Shown here: piece by piece, positions 8,417 through 13,823 of the stretch
Position numbering within the stretch: position 1 is the first letter of the stretch
Layout: every line of letters starts with the position of its first letter
From: Bryobacterales bacterium
GTDB taxonomy: Bacteria > Acidobacteriota > Terriglobia > Bryobacterales > Bryobacteraceae
Direction of reading: 5' to 3'
Assembly: GCA_009697495.1 (NCBI GenBank)
Contig: SHUN01000022.1
Coordinates: 1 to 13,823 of the forward strand
DNA length: 13,823 nucleotides
Program-made: the position numbers and the translations under genes
Notes under the pieces: generated by a model
Databases searched by the model: none
Seen by the model: the letters and a program-made list of their open reading frames with translations, nothing else
What the model was told of the DNA's origin: nothing

Positions 8417-8445
8417 GTGTCAAACGCCGCGCACTGCGACATAAT
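8417..8445 (+). promoter_or_regulatory. Possible promoter for the merR-type gene
   Basis: GTGTCA (8417-8422, 4 of 6 to the sigma70 -35) and CATAAT (8440-8445, 5 of 6 to the -10) are separated by exactly 17 nt. Transcription would begin at about 8452-8453, which is the GTG I take as the start codon. The -35 box abuts the proposed rlmB -10, so the two divergent promoters overlap. Confidence 0.4.
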
Positions 8446-8452
8446 GAGGCGA

Positions 8453-8926
8453 GTGCAGACGCAGGAGCCAATCAAAATCGGCGACGCCATCGAGATCCCG
8501 GAGGGGATCGATAGGTCCGTGTTGTTATCCCCTGCCGCCATTCCCAACAAGTTGTACTTCAAAATTGGGGAAGTCGCCCGGCTCACCGGAGTCAAGGCCT
8601 ATGTCCTACGGTATTGGGAGACGGAATTCAACGGACTCGGTCCGAAGAAATCCGGCACCAATCAGCGCCAGTACCGCCGTAAGGACGTTGAACTTGTTCT
8701 CGAAATCAAGCGCCTGCTCTACGAAAAGCGCTTTACCATTGAGGGTGCCCGCAAACATCTCGGTCAGCGAACGAAGGGACTGGCCGTCGCCAGCGCCATT
8801 CCCGCCAATAGACCGGCCGCGCAGGGAGCGCTCTTTTCGCTTCACCCGGAGCCGGCCGGGATTCCCAAAGAGAAGATCGATCCACTTCGAAAAGAGCTTA
8901 AGGCGATCCTGGACCTGTTGCGGTAG
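8453..8926 (+). CDS. MerR-family transcriptional regulator (short, cysteine-free)
   Basis: A DNA-binding protein of about 157 aa. The MerR winged helix-turn-helix runs from about residue 34 to 104: [26 protein letters not shown] (recognition part), then [34 protein letters not shown]. The region after 105 is short and Pro/Ala-rich and ends in a helix ([16 protein letters not shown]), possibly for dimerisation. There are no Cys residues, so it is not a metal or redox sensor of the MerR/SoxR type; the effector is unknown. The coding frame with high GC3 extends upstream to at least 8453. I prefer GTG 8453 (7 nt after a -10-like CATAAT); ATG 8444 lies inside that hexamer. GTG 8519, with GGAGGGG about 12 nt before it, is a third option. 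It diverges from rlmB and its stop is 6 nt from the motB stop. Autoregulation or control of rlmB is plausible but not shown. Confidence 0.85.
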   Translation: MQTQEPIKIGDAIEIPEGIDRSVLLSPAAIPNKLYFKIGEVARLTGVKAYVLRYWETEFNGLGPKKSGTNQRQYRRKDVELVLEIKRLLYEKRFTIEGARKHLGQRTKGLAVASAIPANRPAAQGALFSLHPEPAGIPKEKIDPLRKELKAILDLLR

Positions 8927-8935
8927 GCGGGCCTA
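8924..8935. other. Palindrome made of the two convergent stop codons
   Basis: TAGGCGGGCCTA contains the merR-type TAG (+) and, on the other strand, the motB TAG. The 5-bp arms (TAGGC/GCCTA) are separated by only two bases. It is too short and lacks a T-run, so it is not a convincing terminator. It shows that only 6 nt separate the two genes. Confidence 0.35.
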
Positions 8936-9745
8936 GTGGCCTCCGGCTTTTTTGCGCGCTTCGGGCTTGGCCGCTCCATTCGTCTCTTTCTTGGCCTCGC
9001 CCGCCGGCTTCTTTGCCGCCGTCAAATGCCGCACAATGATCGAAATCCGGCGGTTCGACGGATCGTCCGCGTCGCCCTTTTTGCGCAGCGACTGATCGGC
9101 AAATCCTCGCACTTCCGCTACTTGATCCAGGCGTACTCCGTGGGCCTGCATGATGCGCCGCGCCGTATTTGCCCGGTCTGAGGAGAGCTCCCAATTGCTA
9201 TATTCGCCGACAAATCTCTTTGAGTCCGTGTGCCCCTCAATTGATACTTTGTTCGGTAATTGCCCCACCTGTTGCGCCAGCCTGCTGATAATTTCCGTTG
9301 CCTGCTTCGTCGGCACCGGACTCCCACTCTCAAAAAACGTACCTACATCGGATTCCAGCAGCTCAATCCGAAGCCCTTCGCCCGTCACCACCATCGTGAT
9401 CTTGTCCTGCAACTCTTGGAATTTCGCCGACTCCTTCAACGACTGTGCGATCTTTTCCTTTAATTGCTCCATTTCCGACTCCGCCAGATTCATCGCGGCC
9501 CCGCCAGCCCCGGCCATGTCGCTTCCGATCAACTTGCCATTTCCCTCCGGATCGGTAAAGTAACCCCCGATCGCCTTCTGCGTCTCCTGACTCGAATTCA
9601 GCAGCCAAAGCACCATGAACAGCGCCATCATCGCGGTCACGAAATCGGCATAAGCCACCTTCCACGCGCCTCCGTGATGCGCCGCATGCCCGATCACCTT
9701 CTTGATGATGATGATCGGCTGTTCTTTCGCGTTGTCTTCCGCCAT
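8933..9745 (-). CDS. motB: Flagellar stator protein MotB
   Basis: The peptidoglycan-anchored stator subunit that forms the proton channel with MotA. It has 270 aa. A short cytoplasmic N-terminus is followed by one membrane helix (about 29-50, WKVAYADFVTAMMALFMVLWLL). This helix holds the essential proton-binding Asp34 (Asp32 in E. coli). A linker with a plug-like stretch follows, then the OmpA-like peptidoglycan-binding domain (about 115-240) with KVSIEGHTDS (166-175), NWELSSDRANTARR (184-197) and SNRRISIIV. The tail of about 30 residues is Lys/Ala/Glu-rich and low-complexity. The ATG shares its A with the motA TAA (TAATG). An AAAGGAG lies 10 nt upstream, inside motA, so translation is probably coupled. 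Confidence 0.95.
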   Translation of the reverse strand: MAEDNAKEQPIIIIKKVIGHAAHHGGAWKVAYADFVTAMMALFMVLWLLNSSQETQKAIGGYFTDPEGNGKLIGSDMAGAGGAAMNLAESEMEQLKEKIAQSLKESAKFQELQDKITMVVTGEGLRIELLESDVGTFFESGSPVPTKQATEIISRLAQQVGQLPNKVSIEGHTDSKRFVGEYSNWELSSDRANTARRIMQAHGVRLDQVAEVRGFADQSLRKKGDADDPSNRRISIIVRHLTAAKKPAGEAKKETNGAAKPEARKKAGGH

Positions 9746-10602
9746 TACGCGGGCACTCCTTTACATGTCTTTTCCATCTCTTTAAACGATGGCCGCTCGT
9801 GCGCCGGAATCGACCGCCGGGCAAACTCCACCGCCAGTATCGGCGCCGCGCCGCGGATGAAACTGATTAACCCGATCCGCAGGAAGTTGTAGTACTCCCG
9901 CTCCGCCGCGTTCGTGTGGGCCATGCTCCCCGCGATCGGCCCAAAGAACCCATAACTCAGCAAAATTCCCAAAAACGTCCCCACCAGCGCCGCCGCCACG
10001 TGGTGGCCAATCTCTTCCGGCGGCCCCCCAAGCGCGCCCATCGTGATCACAATTCCCAGCACCGCCGCTACAATTCCCAAGCCAGGAAATGCGTCGGAAA
10101 CCGTCGTCAGCGCTGTCACCGGCGCCGTCTTCTCGTGGTGGTGGATCTCGATATCCATCTCCATCATCTGGTCAATTTCAAAGTGCCCCACGCCCCCGCT
10201 GATACTCATTCGCAGCGTGTCGCAGACAAAATGCACCGCATGATGATCCTTGATAAACTTCGGATACTTAGTGAAAAGCTGGCTTTTATCCGGCTCTTCC
10301 ACGTCGGCTTCCAGCTTCACCAACCCGTTCTTCCGCGCGTGGTTAAAGATGTCATTCAACATCTTCAATTGCTCTAAATAAAACGCTTTGCTATATGGCG
10401 AGCCTTTGAAAATTCCCAGCGCGCCCTTAAATACGCCCATCACCACGGGCAGTGGATTCCCGACGAACAGCGTCCCAAACGCCGCCCCGCCGATGATCAG
10501 GAACTCGTACGGCTGTACCAACACCATTATGTTGCCGTGCGAAAGCAAGTATCCGCCCAGCACCGACCCGATCACGATTACTAATCCGATAATGGCAAAC
10601 AT
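9745..10602 (-). CDS. motA: Flagellar motor stator protein MotA
   Basis: An inner-membrane stator subunit that turns proton flow into torque by acting on the rotor protein FliG. At 285 aa it has full length. Membrane helices lie at about 2-20, 33-49, 170-192 and 200-225, with a large cytoplasmic loop between the second and third. The key residues fall at the same numbers as in E. coli MotA: Arg90 and Glu98 in the loop, which contact FliG, Pro173 (FPGLGIVAAVLGIV) and Pro222 (GFFGPIAG). SISGGVGHFEI and APILAVEFARRSI also match the family. This makes it an H+-type MotA rather than a Na+-type PomA or an ExbB/TolQ relative. The ATG at 10602 follows AGGTAGAG and lies 39 nt after the rnc stop. Only motB accompanies it; no other flagellar gene is in view. 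Confidence 0.95.
   Translation of the reverse strand: MFAIIGLVIVIGSVLGGYLLSHGNIMVLVQPYEFLIIGGAAFGTLFVGNPLPVVMGVFKGALGIFKGSPYSKAFYLEQLKMLNDIFNHARKNGLVKLEADVEEPDKSQLFTKYPKFIKDHHAVHFVCDTLRMSISGGVGHFEIDQMMEMDIEIHHHEKTAPVTALTTVSDAFPGLGIVAAVLGIVITMGALGGPPEEIGHHVAAALVGTFLGILLSYGFFGPIAGSMAHTNAAEREYYNFLRIGLISFIRGAAPILAVEFARRSIPAHERPSFKEMEKTCKGVPA
9756..9762 (-). promoter_or_regulatory. Ribosome binding site for motB
   Basis: On the minus strand AAAGGAG lies inside the 3' end of motA, 10 nt before the motB ATG. It supports 9745 as the start and coupled production of the two stator subunits. Confidence 0.6.
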
Positions 10603-10641
10603 CTCTACCTAACTGGCTTATCGTCGCTTCCTCCATTTCCT

Positions 10642-11361
10642 TCAACTTTCCTGCCTACCCAACATTCGCTCCGCAGCCCGCTGCCCTGCATCCTTTTTCG
10701 AAATCCCTTCCGCACTTGCCGCCCGTTCCTTCCCCATTCTCACTTCCACCGTAAATGTCTTCGCATGTTCCGGCCCGCGTTCGGCCACAATGACATATTT
10801 CGGCTGCGGCAACCCCTCGGCCTGAGCCTTCTCCTGCAACGCGCTCTTGAAATCCGTCAGCGCCGCCGGCAACGACACGTCGAAATCCCAACTCCCCTGG
10901 GGCAACAATCGCCCACGCACAAACGCCCGCGCCGCATCCATCCCCCCGTCCAGATACACCGCCGCCAGCACCGCCTCCAGCGCATTCGCCAGTATTGCTT
11001 TCTTCCCCCGCCCGCCGCTCATCTCCTCGCCCCGCCCCAATCGCAGCGCCTTCCCCAACTGCAACTCCCCAGCCACCGCATACAAGTGCGTAGCGCTTAC
11101 CAGCCACGACTTTAGCTTCGATAGCTTTCCCTCCGGATACGCCGGAAACCGCTCAAACAACGCCTCGCTCACCAAAAACCCAAGAATCGCGTCCCCCAAA
11201 AACTCCAATTGTTCATTGTCCGATTCCGTCGTCTTCGCCGCCGGCACCGGCGTCGTCTGCTCCGCCGGATGCGACTTATGCGTTAAGGCGCGGATCAGGA
11301 TATCCCGCTCGCAAAAGGAATAGTCCATCCGGGCGATCAGGCTATCCAAATCCTCTGACAT
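10642..11361 (-). CDS. rnc: Ribonuclease III
   Basis: An Mg-dependent double-strand RNA endonuclease that processes rRNA precursors and structured mRNAs. It has 239 aa from the ATG at 11361; a TTG just upstream (11364) would add one residue. The nuclease domain holds the signature NEQLEFLGDAILGF (49-62) with catalytic Glu53 and Asp57, and ILANALEAVLAAVYLDGG (123-140) with Asn126 and catalytic Glu129. Asn replaces the E. coli Asp114, as in many other bacteria. The double-strand RNA-binding domain covers about 168-235 (DFKSALQEKAQAEGLPQPKY, ending SKKDAGQRAAERML). A Pro/Thr-rich insert of about 12 residues (around 34-46) precedes the signature. It lies 7 nt after the TPR gene stop and 39 nt before motA. 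Confidence 0.95.
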   Translation of the reverse strand: MSEDLDSLIARMDYSFCERDILIRALTHKSHPAEQTTPVPAAKTTESDNEQLEFLGDAILGFLVSEALFERFPAYPEGKLSKLKSWLVSATHLYAVAGELQLGKALRLGRGEEMSGGRGKKAILANALEAVLAAVYLDGGMDAARAFVRGRLLPQGSWDFDVSLPAALTDFKSALQEKAQAEGLPQPKYVIVAERGPEHAKTFTVEVRMGKERAASAEGISKKDAGQRAAERMLGRQES

Positions 11362-11368
11362 CAACAGC

Positions 11369-12136
11369 CTACTTTGCCCCTTTCGCTTTCACTGCCTTCT
11401 CTTTTTCCGCCTTGGCATAATTCAAAATCACCGCGTCCTGGCCGGGCATTGCCAGCACTTTATCCAGCGTCGCAATCGCGTCGTCATATTTCGCCGCGCT
11501 CACCTGCGCCGCACCTAGCCGCACGAACGTCGCGCTGTTGGACGGGTCCGCCTCCGCGGCCATCTTATAGTTGGCCATCGCTTCGGCCCAGTTCTTCCGC
11601 ACCGTTGCCGTCATCCCCAGCGCAATGTACGCCTCAGCCGTGTAGCCTTTCTTGCCCGCGTCCCATTGCTCATCGGTCAACGCCGGATTAATCTTCGCCG
11701 CGGTCTTGATCACTTCCACCGCTTCTTTGGACAGCTTATCGGCACGGCCCAGCTTTTCTTCTTTATCGAAATCAAATTCCTTCGTTGTCGTCGCCAGCGA
11801 GGTCGCAATCATGATCCGCGCATGGGCGCCCAATGCGCTCTTGCCGTCCGCCTCTATTACGCGTTCCCCATACACAATCGTGTTGGTCGCGTCCTTCTTC
11901 TCGTTATAGCTATTGGTGATCATGTACAGCGCCAGGCCCTTAAAATCGGTGTCGGCGAACTTCGTCAACAACTCATTGGCGGCCTTGATCCGCGTGTCGT
12001 TATCGGCCGCCTGGATCATTGCGTTCAAAGCATCCACTTCTTTTTGCGATTTCGGCGTCGGCGCCTTGGCCTGTGCCAACAAAACCGCGGCGGCCAGCGA
12101 TCCGGCAACCAGCCGCAGGAATACATTCTTCAACAT
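11369..12136 (-). CDS. Secreted TPR-repeat protein
   Basis: A 255-aa exported protein of unknown function. It opens with a signal peptide (MLKNVFLRLVAGSLAAAVLLAQA, cut near Ala21-Ala23). It continues as a wholly helical, Ala/Lys-rich protein. TPR-like helix pairs are clearest at about 165-235: GYTAEAYIALGMTATVRKNWAEAMANYKMAAEADPSN and TFVRLGAAQVSAAKYDDAIATLDKVLAMPG. Earlier helices (35-110) may be degenerate repeats. The tail is Lys-rich. The start is fixed by AAGGAG 5 nt upstream and by the shared A with the stop of the preceding gene (TGATG). It probably works in the periplasm with the upstream TPR protein as a scaffold or assembly factor; this is inferred only from pairing and export. Confidence 0.82.
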   Translation of the reverse strand: MLKNVFLRLVAGSLAAAVLLAQAKAPTPKSQKEVDALNAMIQAADNDTRIKAANELLTKFADTDFKGLALYMITNSYNEKKDATNTIVYGERVIEADGKSALGAHARIMIATSLATTTKEFDFDKEEKLGRADKLSKEAVEVIKTAAKINPALTDEQWDAGKKGYTAEAYIALGMTATVRKNWAEAMANYKMAAEADPSNSATFVRLGAAQVSAAKYDDAIATLDKVLAMPGQDAVILNYAKAEKEKAVKAKGAK

Positions 12137-13629
12137 CACTTCTCCTTTTTCTTTTCGGGTTGGGAAATCTCGTTCATCGCCTTCTCGGCGGCCTTCCGGA
12201 TGGCGGGGGAAATCCCCTTCACCGCCAGTGCAGCCTGGTACTGCTCCATCGCTTTTTCCTGCTCGTTGTTCACTGCCCACAAGTGGCCGAGATTCACGTG
12301 GCTCAACGACTTTATCGTATCGTCAGGTTCCAAATCGAGCACTTTCTCAAACAATTTCACCGCCAACTCCGGGTCCCGCTGCAGCGCCGCGATCCGCGCC
12401 AGCCCGTAATAGGCCTTCGCGTGCAGCGGTTTTTCCGGTGTCTCCCGCAGCGCCCGCAAAAACAACGGCTTGGCTTCGGCGTACTTCTTCGCCCGGTACA
12501 AATCCTCAGCGTCTTCCAACGTCTTAAAAACGCCGGTAATCTCACTGGGCTGTTCCGCCCGCGACGCCTTGATCGTCCGCGTTGGCCGCGTTGACAGAAA
12601 CTCCACGCCCAGCAGCCGCTTGTCTTCCTTCTTCAAATCAATCCCGTCGACCAAATCCGGATAGTACAGCCGCATCGCCACTTCCTGCTTCTCATAGCCA
12701 GCCAGCGCCTCATAAAAATACGGCACTAAAAGGAAGCCCTCTTTCAGCGCCTGCTCGGCCATTCGCGCGCCATCGGCCTTATTCAACCGCGCTTCAATCG
12801 CCTTCGCCAGACACGCCGTCGTCAGCAACTGGAAGTCCGTCTTGTAATACTCCTCCAGCGCGGGCGCCGCTTGCGCCAGATCCATCAACGGCTTTTTCTT
12901 CTCCAGATTCACAATGAATTTGAACGAAAGCGGATCCAGCAGATAACGGAGGTAGGCATAGCGCAAGTAATCCAACTGCGCCTCCGGAGCGGGTGTCAAA
13001 ACGATGTAGTAATCGTCTTTGTACTCCCGCGTCTGTATCTGATTCGGCGGCCCCAACAGTTCCACGAAGATCTGAAAACGCCGCCCCACATACCCGCTCG
13101 TCGGATTCCGCAAATACGCGTTCACTTCCGAAATGGTCTTGATAAAAGGGCCCTGATACGCTTCCAGCAGCTTGTCAATCGCCGGCTGCGCGTCCGTCCA
13201 CAGCTTGTCCATTTCCGCCTCGCGGTGGAAGCGCGTCATAATCCGGTCAAACCCCTCCAACACTGCCAGATCCGGCGGCATCTCATGCGCCTGAAACTTG
13301 TAGTTGAAATTCGGCGGCCCGTCCACTGACAGCGCAAAGGAAATAAACCGGCTCAAATCCAGCGCGCGGCCCCCGCTTTTCCGCCGCTCCAAATACTCCT
13401 TCAGCTCCGCGACGGTCGTCAGGTTCCGCCCCTGCAAATGCTTCGTCACCGCCGCCCGCAGCGGATGATTGTTCGGCGACTGCGCGTCCACGTCATACCC
13501 GGCCGCGTTCAGCGCCGCCATCACGCTGAATAGCGCGGGGCTCGCATCCAACTGCCCCGGCTGCGCGGGCTTAGGTTGCGCAAGAAGTAGAGTCGCGCCA
13601 AAAGCGCATGAAAGTAGTCCGCGAAGCAC
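12136..13629 (-). CDS. Secreted protein with unknown N-terminal region and C-terminal TPR repeats
   Basis: About 497 aa. The GTG at 13629 gives a compact signal peptide (MLRGLLSCAFGATLLLAQ). Longer in-frame starts (ATG 13680, ATG 13713) put 17-28 polar residues before it, so GTG is preferred. Residues 25-360 resemble no family I recognise; they are mostly helical, with Tyr-rich stretches such as DDYYIVLTP and LDYLRYAYLRYLLDPLSF. From about 372 come TPR units: EDLYRAKKYAEAKPLFLRAL, KAYYGLARIAALQRDPELAVKLFEKVLDLEPDD and SHVNLGHLWAVNNEQEKAMEQYQAALAV. The tail is EKKKEK. It heads the array with rnc and motAB and overlaps the next gene by one base. Function unknown; an envelope protein interaction role is likely from the fold and export. 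Confidence 0.78.
   Translation of the reverse strand: MLRGLLSCAFGATLLLAQPKPAQPGQLDASPALFSVMAALNAAGYDVDAQSPNNHPLRAAVTKHLQGRNLTTVAELKEYLERRKSGGRALDLSRFISFALSVDGPPNFNYKFQAHEMPPDLAVLEGFDRIMTRFHREAEMDKLWTDAQPAIDKLLEAYQGPFIKTISEVNAYLRNPTSGYVGRRFQIFVELLGPPNQIQTREYKDDYYIVLTPAPEAQLDYLRYAYLRYLLDPLSFKFIVNLEKKKPLMDLAQAAPALEEYYKTDFQLLTTACLAKAIEARLNKADGARMAEQALKEGFLLVPYFYEALAGYEKQEVAMRLYYPDLVDGIDLKKEDKRLLGVEFLSTRPTRTIKASRAEQPSEITGVFKTLEDAEDLYRAKKYAEAKPLFLRALRETPEKPLHAKAYYGLARIAALQRDPELAVKLFEKVLDLEPDDTIKSLSHVNLGHLWAVNNEQEKAMEQYQAALAVKGISPAIRKAAEKAMNEISQPEKKKEK
12142..12147 (-). promoter_or_regulatory. Ribosome binding site deciding the start of the second TPR gene
   Basis: On the minus strand AAGGAG stands 5 nt before the ATG at 12136, inside the last codons of the upstream gene. 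This rules out a longer in-frame start at 12280, which overlaps the upstream gene by about 145 bp. Confidence 0.7.
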
Positions 13630-13637
13630 CGGTTCTA

Positions 13638-13643
13638 ATTGTA
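13638..13643 (-). promoter_or_regulatory. Possible -10 element for the TPR-rnc-motAB array, leaderless arrangement
   Basis: On the minus strand TACAAT (5 of 6 to TATAAT) stands 8 nt before the GTG at 13629, with no Shine-Dalgarno sequence between. No good -35 is present at 16-18 nt (TTAACG is 21 nt upstream). The spacing copies that seen before rlmB and the merR-type gene. Confidence 0.35.
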
Positions 13644-13715
13644 TCCCACCTGCTTCGTAACCGCCGTTAACCCTGAGCATTCGCGTGCTTAACCGATTCG
13701 CGAAATCCACCATCC

Positions 13716-13805
13716 CGGCAACATTTCAAAATCCACACAGGTGTTGCCGAGCCACGAACGTTAGGGAGTGGGTTGGATCAGAAACCCCGAAACCGGTAAA
13801 CACCT
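13716..13805 (-). promoter_or_regulatory. Possible alternative stem-loops in the upstream region of the TPR operon
   Basis: CGGCAACA (13716-13723) pairs with TGTTGCCG (13742-13749) across 18 nt. The segment AGGTGTT (13739-13745) can instead pair with AACACCT (13799-13805), so the two stems exclude each other. No T-run follows either stem, so a simple intrinsic terminator is not seen. The rest of 13630-13823 shows no gene. It is unknown whether this segment is transcribed; it would lie upstream of the leaderless start proposed at 13629. Confidence 0.3.
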
Positions 13806-13823
13806 TTAGCAGTCTCGATACTG

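Noticed and set aside
8418..8423. Perfect TTGACA on the minus strand before rlmB
   Set aside because: No -10-like hexamer lies 16-18 nt downstream; the TAAAAT is only 3 nt away.
8440..8446. ATG starts at 8442 (rlmB, minus) and 8444 (regulator, plus)
   Set aside because: They are one base apart, which leaves no room for promoters. Both have family-like start alternatives downstream with -10-like boxes at matching distance. The regulator ATG at 8444 remains possible.
10674..11361. RNase III with Asn where E. coli has Asp114, and a Pro/Thr insert before the signature
   Set aside because: The Asn variant is common in active bacterial RNase III, and the insert lies in a variable loop; it does not suggest altered function.
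13629..13713. ATG starts at 13713 and 13680 for the first TPR protein
   Set aside because: They would place a polar stretch before the signal peptide, and neither has a Shine-Dalgarno sequence. GTG 13629 opens directly into the signal peptide.
1..13823. CRISPR arrays, tRNA or rRNA genes, phage or toxin-antitoxin modules
   Set aside because: No spaced repeats, cloverleaf-like segments or matching protein families were seen on either strand.

Overview
The window is GC-rich bacterial chromosome with a strong preference for C or G at third codon positions. It carries tightly packed housekeeping and envelope genes. The best guess for the source is the Acidobacteriota, probably near Bryobacterales/Candidatus Solibacter. 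The clues are secreted proteins that begin right after a signal peptide with an Ala-Gln junction, TPR-rich secreted proteins of unknown role, and a MerR-like regulator beside an RNA methyltransferase. This placement is an inference; a deltaproteobacterium-like lineage is the main alternative.

Layout. Positions 1-509 (+) hold the 3' part of a gene for an uncharacterised conserved C-terminal domain. Its 5' part looks replaced by foreign sequence with a 24-bp-period direct repeat, possibly an insertion-sequence end. Positions 8400 down to 506 (-) are one compact seven-gene array: rlmB (23S rRNA 2'-O-methyltransferase), ggt (gamma-glutamyltranspeptidase), a xylose-isomerase-like TIM-barrel enzyme, asnS, rocF (arginase), ddl (D-Ala-D-Ala ligase) and a secreted S41/Ctp peptidase. 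Gaps run from a 4-nt overlap to 17 nt. A MerR-type regulator (8453-8926, +) diverges from rlmB across 52 bp and converges on motB. Positions 13629 down to 8933 (-) form a second compact array: secreted TPR protein, second secreted TPR protein, rnc (RNase III), motA, motB. The rest, 13630-13823, is an upstream region with a possible promoter and two mutually exclusive stems.

How the genes fit together. The first array mixes translation (rlmB, asnS), amino-acid and glutathione turnover (ggt, rocF) and cell wall/envelope work (ddl, ctp). The second joins a complete H+-type flagellar stator (motAB) to RNase III and two exported TPR proteins, with no other flagellar gene in view. The most interesting pattern is regulatory. 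All three genes that head a transcription unit (TPR protein, rlmB, merR) appear to start with GTG, lack a Shine-Dalgarno sequence, and have a -10-like hexamer only 7-8 nt upstream. That is the signature of leaderless mRNAs. Several internal genes, by contrast, have good ribosome binding sites. I found no CRISPR array, rRNA, tRNA, prophage or obvious new defence or biosynthetic system; most of the window is ordinary core genome.
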